NCBI GenBank assembly: GCA_019240215.1
Contig: JAFAYQ010000077.1
Coordinates: 1 to 32,789 of the forward strand
DNA: 32,789 bases
Direction: 5' to 3'
Source: Actinomycetota bacterium
GTDB lineage: Bacteria; Actinomycetota; Actinomycetes; Streptosporangiales; Streptosporangiaceae
In this document: positions 6,858-14,388 of the stretch, in pieces
Layout of the letters: each line of letters begins with the position of its first letter
How positions within the stretch are numbered: position 1 is the stretch's first letter
Made by a program: the position numbers and the translations under genes
The notes under the pieces: model-generated
Seen by the model: the letters and a program-made list of their open reading frames with translations, nothing else
Told to the model about the DNA's origin: nothing
The model's database searches: none

Positions 6858-7757
6858 TTACTCTCCAGTAGGGTCAGCGTCAAGTAAAACCCAGGCTACG
6901 GAAAGTGCACATCGACCCGTAAATTCGGACTTTTCGGTCCGAGATTTTCCTAAGTCGCCGGGTGCGCCGACGGGCCCCGCCGCCGGGAGGTCGATGCCGT
7001 ACTCGAGCACGACCCGGTCGGCCGGGATCACGATGTGGCGGCACACTTCCAGCACGTCGTCGCCGGAGATCAGGCGGCGCATGATCGCGAACACCGGCAC
7101 CCCCCGGGCCAGCTGCAGGGTCCGGGTCTCGGGCTCGGTCGGCAGCCGGGCCCGCACCGATTCCTCCACCCGCGACACCGGGTGGCCGAGGTAAGCCAGC
7201 TGCGCCAGCGTGCCACCGGGCCAGGGCTCCCGGGCCGGGTCGGCCACCGGGGTACCGGCCACCAGCGCCAGCGGCAGGAAGTTGATGCTGATCTGCTCGG
7301 GCTCGCCGCGTACGTAGAACACGAAGTGCCGGCGCAGCAGGGCGGTGCCCGGCTCGGCCCCGAACAGCGCGGCCAGCTCCTCGTCGGCGGTGGCCTCGGA
7401 GTAGCGGGCCGTGAGCCGGTAGTCCTCCCAGCCGATCGCGTGGTCCTCGGTGAACGACGTGCGCGGGTCGGTGACGTAGCGTCCCTGCGCCTGCTGGGCG
7501 TCGACCGTGTAGCGCTCCATCGCCCGCCGCCGCACCTGCGGGCGGGCCCGCACCACCGTGCCCCCGCCCCGGCGGGTCTCGACCAGGCCCTCGTGCCGCA
7601 GCAGCGAGACCGCGTGCCGGATGACGATCTCCGAGACGCCGTAGAAGCGGCGCAGCTCCTCCATCGTGGGCAGGCGCGCACCCGGCTGATAGTGGCCGGA
7701 CTGGATCTGCTGACGCAGTTCATCAGCCACTCGAAGGTAGGCGGGACGTTCCTGCAC
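6858..7757 (-). CDS. GntR/HutC-family transcriptional regulator
   Basis: A 299-residue repressor-like protein. The N-terminal winged helix (residues 1-75) shows RVADELRQQIQSGHYQPGAR and RRFYGVSEIVIRHAVSLLRHEG, standard for GntR. The UTRA-type effector domain follows (about 95-255, with ALLRRHFVFYVRGEPEQISINFLP). After it comes an unusual tail of about 35 residues, GKSRTEKSEFTGRCALSVAW and onward, with no family match that I recognise. The start GTG 7757 has GGAGGT with a 7-nt spacer; the other GTG at 7766 would overlap that ribosome site. It is divergent from the 74-residue protein at 7902, an arrangement I recall from other actinomycetes. The ligand is unknown. Confidence 0.88.
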   Translation of the reverse strand: MQERPAYLRVADELRQQIQSGHYQPGARLPTMEELRRFYGVSEIVIRHAVSLLRHEGLVETRRGGGTVVRARPQVRRRAMERYTVDAQQAQGRYVTDPRTSFTEDHAIGWEDYRLTARYSEATADEELAALFGAEPGTALLRRHFVFYVRGEPEQISINFLPLALVAGTPVADPAREPWPGGTLAQLAYLGHPVSRVEESVRARLPTEPETRTLQLARGVPVFAIMRRLISGDDVLEVCRHIVIPADRVVLEYGIDLPAAGPVGAPGDLGKSRTEKSEFTGRCALSVAWVLLDADPTGE

Positions 7758-7794
7758 GGTTGACACCTCCGGGCCCAGACGTCCCCCCCGGAAC

Positions 7795-7847
7795 ATTATG
7801 CGTTCAGCTTGACACGATCCGCATCTCCCTCCATTTTGTATACGTAA
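7795..7847. promoter_or_regulatory. Divergent promoter/operator region of the GntR gene
   Basis: The minus strand has CATAAT (7800-7795), a good -10 for the GntR gene. The plus strand has TTGACA (7809-7814) and, further on, the AT-rich palindrome GTATAC (7838-7843) next to TACGTA. GntR/HutC proteins often bind short GTATAC- or GTCTAGAC-type dyads, so this is the obvious place for autoregulation. The pairing of boxes is tentative. Confidence 0.35.
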
Positions 7848-7901
7848 GTCACGGAGCGAAGCGAGTGATGTCATCCACGTGACGGAATGGGGTCTCCGGT
7901 C

Positions 7902-8126
7902 ATGGCAGGCGGGAACCAGGCGGCGGCCGAACTGCAGGCGCAGTTCCCCGGCTGGCACGTCTGGCCGAGCAGCGCCGGCCGCTGGTGGGCGACCAGAACC
8001 GGGACCGTACTCGACCGCCAGGCCCTCGGCGCCGGCCGGGTCATGACCGTCGACGCGGATGACACCGAAACCCTGCGGGCCCAGCTGGTGCGGCAATCCC
8101 GCCTCGACCAGGCTGCGCGGCAGTAG
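7902..8126 (+). CDS. Small conserved actinobacterial protein of unknown function
   Basis: A 74-residue soluble protein beginning MAGGNQAAAELQAQFPGWHV, with WPSSAGRWWATRTGTVL in the middle and TVDADDTETLRAQLVRQ at the end. I recall the same W-x(2)-WxS-x-AGRWWATR pattern in small proteins beside GntR-type regulators across actinomycetes. Nothing is known of its role to me. ATG 7902 is preferred to ATG 7887 because family similarity starts there, but the ribosome site is weak (GGGGT 9 nt upstream). It diverges from the GntR gene and may be its target. Confidence 0.72.
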   Translation: MAGGNQAAAELQAQFPGWHVWPSSAGRWWATRTGTVLDRQALGAGRVMTVDADDTETLRAQLVRQSRLDQAARQ

Positions 8127-8282
8127 GGCAGGCCGGGATCCCGGAGGGGGAGGTCCGCACCGGCAGCTCTGCCGCCCGCCTCGCCTGACCGCCGGGTTGC
8201 GGGCCAGCCTGGCCGTGGTCGGCGGCGCCGATCCGGTACCTTCGAGGCGTATCCGTCGCTCTCGAACCGGCAGGCAGGCAAG

Positions 8283-9929
8283 TTGAGCAGCGCGCACGGT
8301 GACGACCAGGCGACCCGCCCGGGGTACTCCGACGCATCCGTCGCCACCCCGGTCGCGCCCGGCCGCCGGACCCGCGACCAGCCTCCCCCCGACCGGCTGC
8401 GGCTGATCCTGGCCTGGGTCGCGGCGGTCGGCATCCTGGCCTCGGTGCTGGTCATGATCGCGGTCTCGGTGGCCGGCCCCAGCCTGTCGGTGGTGAGCCT
8501 GCCGCGGCCGGCGGCCGGCCCGCCGTGGTGGATCTGGCTGCACCCGGGGGCCGCCCAGGTGACGTTCGCGCTGTTCGCGGCGGTGGCGGCGGGCGGCATC
8601 GGGGTCATCGCCGGGCTGCTGGCGGTGGCCCGCGGCGCCCGCCCTCCGGCCCGCGTCATCGTCGCCTTCGCGGTGCTGGTGGTGGGCGTGCTGACCGTGC
8701 TGCCGGCCGCCGGGTCGACCGACATCCTCGACTACGCGGCCAACGGCCGGATGGCTGCGACCGGGCACAGCCCCTACGTGATGACCCCGCTGGAGCTGAA
8801 GAAGTCCGGCGACCCGGTCGGCCAGTGGATCCCGCCCACGTGGGAGACGAACGTGTCGGTCTACGGCCCGGTCGCCACCGCCGAGGAATGGGCGGCCGCC
8901 AAGCTCGGCGGCACCTCGATGGCGCGGATCACGTTCTGGCTCAAGCTGTGGAACTCGATCGCGTTCGGCCTGATCGTGCTGCTGCTGGACCGGACCCTGC
9001 GGTCGGACCCGGCCCGCCGCCTGCGCGGTCACCTGCTGTGGACGGCCAACCCGCTGCTGCTGTGGGAGATCGTGGCCAGCGGGCACATCGACGGCCTGGC
9101 GGCCGCGTTCGGCCTGCTCGGGATCCTGGTGCTGCGGGCCCGGCCGGGGCCGGACGAGTCGGCGGAGCGGCCCCGGCTGGCCGGCTTCCTGCTGGCGGGC
9201 CTGTTTATCGGGGTGGCGGCGGCGATCAAGATCCCGTTCGCGGCCTTCGGCGTAGGCGTGATCTGGGCCGCGCTGACGGGCTTGGGCAGGTCGGCCGGAC
9301 GGGCGGTCGGCCGGACCGTCGCCGAGCTGGCCGCCGCCGCGGCCGGCTTCCTGGTCGTGCTGGCCCCGGTCTACGCGGCGGCCGGTCACCCGGCCGTCTC
9401 GGTGCTGATCAGCCGGGGCCCGGCCACCACCTGGGACACGATGTACCAGATCTTCTACCGGCCGTTCGGGTACAAGGCGTTCGGCGCGTTCCTGGTCCCG
9501 CCCCACCTGACCGCGATCGCCGCGGTCGCGTTCTTCGCGGTCGCGATCCTGGCGTTCCTGCGCTTCCCGGACGGCACCCCGCAGCTGCCCGCGCTGAGCC
9601 CGGCCCTCGCCATCAGCCTGGCCTGGCTGCTGGTCTGGTCCTATCAGCGTCCCTGGTACGACGTGATGGCGATCGTGCTGCTGGCGGTCTATCCGGCGTC
9701 CCGGCTGGACTGGCTGGTGCTGCTCCGCCTGATCCTGACCGCCCCGGTCTACCTGCCGGGGGTTCCGGGCCCCACTCCGGCCTGGGTCACCGATGCCATC
9801 AACGTGGTCGGCGAGGTCATCGCCCCGTGGGCGCGGCTGCTGGCGGCACTGGCGTTCATCGCTCTGTGCATCCTGGGCTGGTGGGGCTGGCGTGAGCCCG
9901 GCCAGCCGGTCCCCCGCCCGCTGGTCTGA
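8283..9929 (+). CDS. GT-C type membrane glycosyltransferase (MptB/DUF2029-like)
   Basis: A 548-residue polytopic protein with about 12 membrane helices. The first long loop carries acidic residues in STDILDYAANGRMAATGHSP (residues 145-164), resembling the catalytic loop of polyprenol-phosphate-mannose-dependent alpha-1,6-mannosyltransferases (MptB) and DUF2029 enzymes. HIDGLAAAFGLLGIL and AIKIPFAAFGVG are typical of the family. It would transfer a sugar from a lipid carrier to a cell-envelope glycan on the outer side of the membrane. The start is TTG 8283 behind a GCAGG-rich stretch; no other in-frame start fits the polar N-terminus. A GGGCC/GGCCC hairpin lies just after the stop. The exact acceptor and sugar are uncertain. 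Confidence 0.78.
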   Translation: MSSAHGDDQATRPGYSDASVATPVAPGRRTRDQPPPDRLRLILAWVAAVGILASVLVMIAVSVAGPSLSVVSLPRPAAGPPWWIWLHPGAAQVTFALFAAVAAGGIGVIAGLLAVARGARPPARVIVAFAVLVVGVLTVLPAAGSTDILDYAANGRMAATGHSPYVMTPLELKKSGDPVGQWIPPTWETNVSVYGPVATAEEWAAAKLGGTSMARITFWLKLWNSIAFGLIVLLLDRTLRSDPARRLRGHLLWTANPLLLWEIVASGHIDGLAAAFGLLGILVLRARPGPDESAERPRLAGFLLAGLFIGVAAAIKIPFAAFGVGVIWAALTGLGRSAGRAVGRTVAELAAAAAGFLVVLAPVYAAAGHPAVSVLISRGPATTWDTMYQIFYRPFGYKAFGAFLVPPHLTAIAAVAFFAVAILAFLRFPDGTPQLPALSPALAISLAWLLVWSYQRPWYDVMAIVLLAVYPASRLDWLVLLRLILTAPVYLPGVPGPTPAWVTDAINVVGEVIAPWARLLAALAFIALCILGWWGWREPGQPVPRPLV

Positions 9930-9977
9930 TCCCGGGCCGGCTTGGCCCAAGGCGGCTGCGAACCACACGGCTGAGGT

Positions 9978-9996
9978 ATCCGTGCAATCTACGGAT
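9978..9996. promoter_or_regulatory. Inverted repeat upstream of the toxin-like operon
   Basis: ATCCGT and ACGGAT form a perfect dyad with a 7-nt spacer, ending 53 nt before the start of the RelA/SpoT-like gene. Its place suggests an operator for the three-gene unit. No DNA-binding protein is encoded in that unit that I can recognise. Confidence 0.42.
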
Positions 9997-10049
9997 GACA
10001 CTTTCTGCCGCACCTTGCCCCCGACCGTGTCCGGGAGCAGCCCACCCCG

Positions 10050-10880
10050 ATGGCAACCGACCGGCCCGCCCCCGCCGACGAGGCCCCCGGCCCCGCCGAT
10101 GGTCCCGTGGACCCGCCGCCGGACGAGCAGCGCACCCGGGCCCAGCTCTATGCCGACCTGCGGGCCGCCGATCGCGTCCCGGCCACCGACGACGATCCCC
10201 ACCGCACCCCCGACGGCGGCTGGTCCTGGAAGGGCCTCCGTCTCGATCCCCCCGCCAACCACGTCGCCGACCAGCAACTGACCGCCCGCCGGGCCGCCGA
10301 GGGCCGGAGCTCCGACGGTAGCTATGGCGATCATGGACTGACCCCGGCCGTTCGCCGCGTCGAAGCCCAGCTCGACCACGGCACCCTGGTCCCCGACACC
10401 GAGAAATTCGCCCTGAAATCCCCCGACCGCTTCAAAGAAAAGCTGGCCAAGATGATGGCGACAGAGCCCGATCGCCCAGCCGACGATCTCGCCGCCGGCA
10501 TCCACGATGGCATTCGCTACACGTACATTTTCGACTTCGAGCACTACAGCTCCGAAGTTGACGCCGCGCGGAGGCTACTCAGGACCGATGGCCACGAACT
10601 AATCGCTTTCAAACCGAACTGGTCCGGCCGCGAGTACAAGGGCATCAACAGCCAGTGGCGCGACCCGTCCAGCGGCCAGTACTTCGAGGTTCAGTTCCAC
10701 ACTTCGGAGAGCTGGGAAGCCAAGCAGAAAACCCACGACGCCTACGAAAAAATCGAATCGCCCCGGACCTCTCCAGCCGAGCGCGCTCGCCTTCGCGAAT
10801 ACCAGCAGCGCGTCTCGGCCGAGGTCCCGATCCCGCCCGCTGCCCTCGATTTCCGCCCATTCAGAGAACAGGAAAAATAA
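10050..10880 (+). CDS. RelA/SpoT-like nucleotidyltransferase domain protein, putative toxin
   Basis: A 276-residue protein with no export signal or membrane helix. Residues 1-90 are Pro/Asp/Arg-rich and likely disordered. Residues 96-265 resemble the RelA/SpoT synthetase fold: LKSPDRFKEKL (122-132) fits the conserved K-S region, IHDGIRYTYI (151-160) the Asp-x-Gly-x-Arg strand, YKGIN (196-200) the G-loop, and FEVQFHT (212-218) the catalytic E-x-Q-x-x-T motif. KTHDAYE and VPIPP follow. I recall this version at the C-termini of actinobacterial polymorphic toxins. Members of the superfamily move pyrophosphate or phosphate onto nucleotides or tRNA; which applies here is unknown. The DNA is visibly less GC-rich than its neighbours (for example 10380-10880), a sign of transfer. 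It abuts the next gene, a probable immunity partner. Confidence 0.72.
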   Translation: MATDRPAPADEAPGPADGPVDPPPDEQRTRAQLYADLRAADRVPATDDDPHRTPDGGWSWKGLRLDPPANHVADQQLTARRAAEGRSSDGSYGDHGLTPAVRRVEAQLDHGTLVPDTEKFALKSPDRFKEKLAKMMATEPDRPADDLAAGIHDGIRYTYIFDFEHYSSEVDAARRLLRTDGHELIAFKPNWSGREYKGINSQWRDPSSGQYFEVQFHTSESWEAKQKTHDAYEKIESPRTSPAERARLREYQQRVSAEVPIPPAALDFRPFREQEK

Positions 10881-11135
10881 GTGGCCGAGAAGATCATCTA
10901 CTTTGCGGTCGTCGGGACCGGGAGAACGGCCGCGGACCCGTCTGGACTGGTCCGCCGGCGCAACACGGCGGAGGGCCCGGTCGACGAATCATTCACCCGG
11001 GACTGCTCCTGGCAATTCACGAACGCGATCTACCAGCACGAGCGGGGCGAGAATTTCGGGCCGGAACTGGTGGAGATCAGCGCCGCTGAGGCCGACGACC
11101 TGATCGAGCGCTTCCGGCAGCGGTGGGCGGAGTAA
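10881..11135 (+). CDS. Small acidic protein, putative immunity/antitoxin partner
   Basis: An 84-residue soluble protein. Its GTG start at 10881 follows the stop of the RelA/SpoT-like gene with no gap (TAAGTG), and AGG lies about 8 nt upstream inside that gene. Visible features are GLVRRRNTAEGPVDESFTRD, CSWQFTNAIYQHE and a helical C-terminus AAEADDLIERFRQRW. I recall similar short proteins (G-VRRR, DE-FTRDL-W, EI-E-EA motifs) beside actinobacterial toxin genes, which suggests an immunity role. This is inference from position and pattern. Its stop is 2 nt before the start of the HerA-like gene, so all three genes should share one transcript. Confidence 0.68.
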   Translation: MAEKIIYFAVVGTGRTAADPSGLVRRRNTAEGPVDESFTRDCSWQFTNAIYQHERGENFGPELVEISAAEADDLIERFRQRWAE

Positions 11136-11137
11136 CC

Positions 11138-14038
11138 ATGGTCTCGGCCTGGCGGCGGTTGTGCGGTCTGGAGGCGTTCCAGGTCAGCGAGATTCCGCGG
11201 TGGGACGAGGACGGTCGCGACCGGGATCCGGGGCGGGCGCAGCGGACGGCGGCGCTGGTGGCGGCCTATCACGGTGGGGAGGCGCTGGCGTTCGGCTGGC
11301 TGCGGGAACGGGCCGGGGATCCGGTGCGGGTGCTGGGGGCGGGGCCGGGGCTGGTGGGCCGGGCCGGGCGGGACGAGGTGGTGCTGGCGCTGCCGGGCGG
11401 GGGCCGGGGACGGGTGCTCGGTCAGGGAGCGGCAGCAGCCGCGATGGCCGGGCTGGCCTGCTGGCGGGCGATCGGCGGGATCAGCGACGGGTTAGCGGCC
11501 GGCCTGGGCGGCGGGGACGGTGACCGGGACCGGACCGGGCCGTCGCTGCAGGAGTGCCTGCTGCCGACCTGGGGCGGCCCGTTCGGGTGGATCGTGGTGG
11601 CCGAGCCGGTGGCCGCCCTGGAACTGCAGGGCCTGGCCGACGACGAGGCCCGGCGGGAGCGGCTGGCCCGCCGGCTGGGCGACCGCTTCCCCGAGCAGGA
11701 CGTGCAGGCCCGGCGGCACCGGGATCGGCACACCGAGCTGCGCCAGGGGCTGTCGACCGGGCTGTGGCGGGTGCACCTGCTGGCGGGCGGGACCGACCCG
11801 GCCGCGGCGGCCCGGGTGGCCGGGCTGGTGTGCGCCTCGGCCGACCTGCGGGGGTTGCCGTACTCGCTGACGCCAACGCCGGCCGAGGCGAGCGGGTTCC
11901 GGGCGTTGCTCGACCCCGGGCCGGCCGCGAGCCTGGCCGACCTGGCCGACCTGGACGAGGACGTGGCGCCGCGGGCGCCGTTTCACGCCAGCACCGCGCT
12001 GCTGGCGGCGCTGGCCCGGGTGCCGGACCGGGAGATACCGGGGATCCGGCTGGCGCTGCGGCCCGACTTCGACGTCACCCCGGAGCAGTCCCCGGGCGCC
12101 AGCGTGGCCCTGGGTGAGGTGCTGGACCGGCAGCGGCTGGCGGCCGGCCCGCTCCGGATCCCGCTGGAGTCGCTGAACCGGCACGTGTTCGTGTGCGGGG
12201 CGACCGGCGGCGGCAAGTCGCAGACGGTCCGCGGCCTGCTCGAGGCGGCCAGCCAGGCCGGGGTGCCGTGGCTGGTGGTGGAGCCCGCCAAGGCCGAGTA
12301 CCGGCTGATGGCGACCCGGCTGGCCGGGTCGGGGGCCGCGGTGGTGCGGATCCGGCCGGGCGAGGCCGACGCGGTCGCGGCCGGGCTGAACCCGCTGGAG
12401 CCCGCCACTGACGGTCACGGCCGCCGGTTCCCGTTGCAGACCCACGCCGACCTGGTGCGGGCGCTGTTTCTGGCCGCCTTCCAGTCCGAGGAGCCGTTCC
12501 CGCAGGTGCTGAGCGCCGCCCTGACCCGGGTGTACGAGGAGGCCGGGTGGGACCTGGCGCTGGGCGAACCGCGGCGGCCGGACCTCCAGCCGGGCTACCC
12601 GGGGCTGGCCGACCTGCAGCGAACCGCCGAGCAGGTCGTGCGGGGCATCGGCTACGGCCCGGAGATGAGCGCCGACGTGCTCGGGTTCATCAAGGTCCGG
12701 CTGGCCAGCCTGCGGCTCGGCACCACCGGCCGCTTCCTGGACGGCGGTCACCCGATCGACTTCGCCCGTCTGCTGCGCGCCAACGTGGTCCTCGAGATCG
12801 AGGACGTCGGCGACGACCGCGACAAGGCCTTCCTGATGGGGACGGTGCTGCTGCGCCTAGTCGAGCACCTGAGGCTGATGGGGCCAATGGGGTGCAAGGG
12901 GGCGGAGGGGTGTGGGTGCGAGGAGGGTGGGGAGGGGCGCGAGTGGGAGGGGCGCGGGGGCGAGGAGCTTGCCACGGAGCCCGGAGGTAAGCCGGGGCCC
13001 GGGCTGCGCCATCTGACCGTGTTCGAGGAGGCGCATCGCCTTCTGCGGCGTCCCGAGCCCGGCGCCGGGGCGGCCGCCCACGCGGTGGAGCTGTTCGCCG
13101 GCCTGCTGGCCGAGGTCCGTGCCTACGGGGAGGGGATCATCATTGTCGAGCAGATCCCGGCCCGGCTGATCTCCGACGCGATCAAGAACACGGCGGTCAA
13201 GGTCGTGCACCGGCTGCCGGCGGCCGACGACCGCGAGGCGGTGGGGGCGACGATGAACCTCAGTCCAGCCCAGTCGCGGTACCTGGTCACGCTGGCGCCG
13301 GGGGAAGCGGCGGTGTCAGCCGACGGGATGGACCACCCGGTGCTGGCCCGGATGCCGGACGGCACCGCCCGCGAGGCCGAGGAGTCCGGCCAGCCGTATC
13401 CGGCCGCCAGCCCGGCCACCGTGGTATCGGTCCGCAGCGTCACCTGCGGCGCCGACTGCGTGGCGAGCCCCTGCACCCTGCGCGACCTGCGGGCCGCCCA
13501 GCGGGCCGCCGAAAGCGACCCCGCGATCACCTTGTGGGCCGAGCTGTCGGTGCTGGCCCACCTGACCGGCTGGCCGATGCCGATACCGCAGCCGCCGCTG
13601 CTCAAGCGGCTGGCCGGGTGGGCGGCCCGGCGCCGGGACTGCGCCCTGTCACAGGCGGTGGACGCGGCCGTGGCGGCCCGCACCCCGCTGATCGCTGGTC
13701 GGGTCGGCGCCCCGGCGCTCGCGTCCCACGTGGTCACGGCCATGCGAGCCCGGGTGACCCAGGGGACGTGGCTGTGCCCGGAGCAGGAGCCGCAGTGGCT
13801 GGCCCCGGCCCCCCGGCGCCCAGCCGGCACGGTGCCGGACTGGGAAGAAGACCGTCAGCCCGCCGATCTGGCGCTGTTGCACCCGCTGGCGTTCGGGCTG
13901 ACCGGGCCCTCCGCCGTCGAACGGGCGATCGGGACGTGCGTCACCGACGCCGATTTCGAGGCGCAGCTGGCCGGGTACCTGGAGCGGGAGTTCACCGACT
14001 GCAAGTGGCCGCTGCGCTACCTCAAGCGGAGGAAGTGA
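11138..14038 (+). CDS. HerA/FtsK-like ATPase (DUF87-type), 966 residues
   Basis: A large cytoplasmic P-loop ATPase. The N-terminal about 330 residues have no motif I recognise. Walker A is GATGGGKS (354-361), followed by PWLVVEPAKAEY, as in HerA/VirB4-type proteins. Walker B is HLTVFEEAH with Glu630-Glu631, and the sensor region AEVRAYGEGIIIVEQIP follows. Between the two motifs lies a Gly/Glu-rich insert (about 582-624) encoded by G-runs. The C-terminal 250 residues include C-x3-C-x4-C (CGADCVASPC), a possible metal site. HerA-type ATPases form hexamers that pump or unwind DNA, often with a nuclease; no NurA-like partner is seen here. ATG 11138 has GGAG 7 nt upstream. Its 2-nt spacing to the preceding gene places it in the toxin-like operon. 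Confidence 0.85.
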   Translation: MVSAWRRLCGLEAFQVSEIPRWDEDGRDRDPGRAQRTAALVAAYHGGEALAFGWLRERAGDPVRVLGAGPGLVGRAGRDEVVLALPGGGRGRVLGQGAAAAAMAGLACWRAIGGISDGLAAGLGGGDGDRDRTGPSLQECLLPTWGGPFGWIVVAEPVAALELQGLADDEARRERLARRLGDRFPEQDVQARRHRDRHTELRQGLSTGLWRVHLLAGGTDPAAAARVAGLVCASADLRGLPYSLTPTPAEASGFRALLDPGPAASLADLADLDEDVAPRAPFHASTALLAALARVPDREIPGIRLALRPDFDVTPEQSPGASVALGEVLDRQRLAAGPLRIPLESLNRHVFVCGATGGGKSQTVRGLLEAASQAGVPWLVVEPAKAEYRLMATRLAGSGAAVVRIRPGEADAVAAGLNPLEPATDGHGRRFPLQTHADLVRALFLAAFQSEEPFPQVLSAALTRVYEEAGWDLALGEPRRPDLQPGYPGLADLQRTAEQVVRGIGYGPEMSADVLGFIKVRLASLRLGTTGRFLDGGHPIDFARLLRANVVLEIEDVGDDRDKAFLMGTVLLRLVEHLRLMGPMGCKGAEGCGCEEGGEGREWEGRGGEELATEPGGKPGPGLRHLTVFEEAHRLLRRPEPGAGAAAHAVELFAGLLAEVRAYGEGIIIVEQIPARLISDAIKNTAVKVVHRLPAADDREAVGATMNLSPAQSRYLVTLAPGEAAVSADGMDHPVLARMPDGTAREAEESGQPYPAASPATVVSVRSVTCGADCVASPCTLRDLRAAQRAAESDPAITLWAELSVLAHLTGWPMPIPQPPLLKRLAGWAARRRDCALSQAVDAAVAARTPLIAGRVGAPALASHVVTAMRARVTQGTWLCPEQEPQWLAPAPRRPAGTVPDWEEDRQPADLALLHPLAFGLTGPSAVERAIGTCVTDADFEAQLAGYLEREFTDCKWPLRYLKRRK
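12880..12966 (+). other. G-run tract inside the ATPase gene
   Basis: About 87 bases on the coding strand are almost pure purine with many runs of three to five G. They encode the Gly/Glu-rich insert between Walker A and Walker B. The runs are dense enough for G-quadruplex formation in DNA or mRNA. Base use differs sharply from the flanking coding sequence, which alternates G and C. Confidence 0.6.
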
Positions 14039-14063
14039 GCCCGAGCCGCCCGGAGCCCAGGCC

Positions 14064-14366
14064 TCAGGCCGCGTTGGCCCGGCGCATCCGGCGACGGCGC
14101 TCGGACGCCCGCTCGTCCTCGTTCAGGCCACCCCAGGTGCCGTACTTCTCCGGGCGGGACAGGGCGTAGTTCAGGCAGTCGATGCGGACCGGGCAGTCGG
14201 CACAGATCGCCTTGGCCTTGCGCTCGCGGATGTCGCGCTCGGGCTGGCGCTCGCCGTCCGGGCCGAAGAACAGACTCAGATCCTCGTTGCGGCACGCGCC
14301 CTCGTCCTGCCAGCTCCAGTTGGGCCGGGGAAGCGCAGCCGCCGAAGGCCGCCGTACGTTGGACAT
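14064..14366 (-). CDS. WhiB-like (Wbl) iron-sulfur transcriptional regulator
   Basis: A 100-residue protein with the four cysteines of Wbl proteins (ACRNED, then CADCP and DCLNYAL) that hold a [4Fe-4S] cluster, the GTWGGLNEDER turn that contacts the sigma factor, and a basic tail ERRRRMRRANAA for DNA binding. Wbl proteins bind region 4 of the primary sigma factor and act in development, redox or antibiotic responses; I cannot assign the subgroup. The start is ATG 14366 with GAGGTGATC about 6 nt upstream. It is convergent with the ATPase gene (25 bp between stops) and divergent from the methyltransferase gene, with palindromes between them. Confidence 0.93.
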   Translation of the reverse strand: MSNVRRPSAAALPRPNWSWQDEGACRNEDLSLFFGPDGERQPERDIRERKAKAICADCPVRIDCLNYALSRPEKYGTWGGLNEDERASERRRRMRRANAA

Positions 14367-14388
14367 GGAACGATCACCTCAACCGGTT

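Noticed and set aside
7758..10544. A very long open frame on the minus strand continuing upstream of the GntR gene
   Set aside because: It is the antisense reading of the glycosyltransferase and toxin genes, full of Arg/Gly/Gln runs, with no domains; only the GntR part (6858-7757) is real.
10050..10880. ADP-ribosyltransferase or nuclease identity for the toxin-like protein
   Set aside because: No R-S-E or HNH-type motif; the D/E-x-Q-x-x-T and YKGIN pattern fits RelA/SpoT better.
11492..12751. Open frame opposite the HerA-like gene
   Set aside because: Low-complexity Arg/Gly/Gln-rich shadow caused by high GC; the plus-strand frame has clear ATPase motifs.
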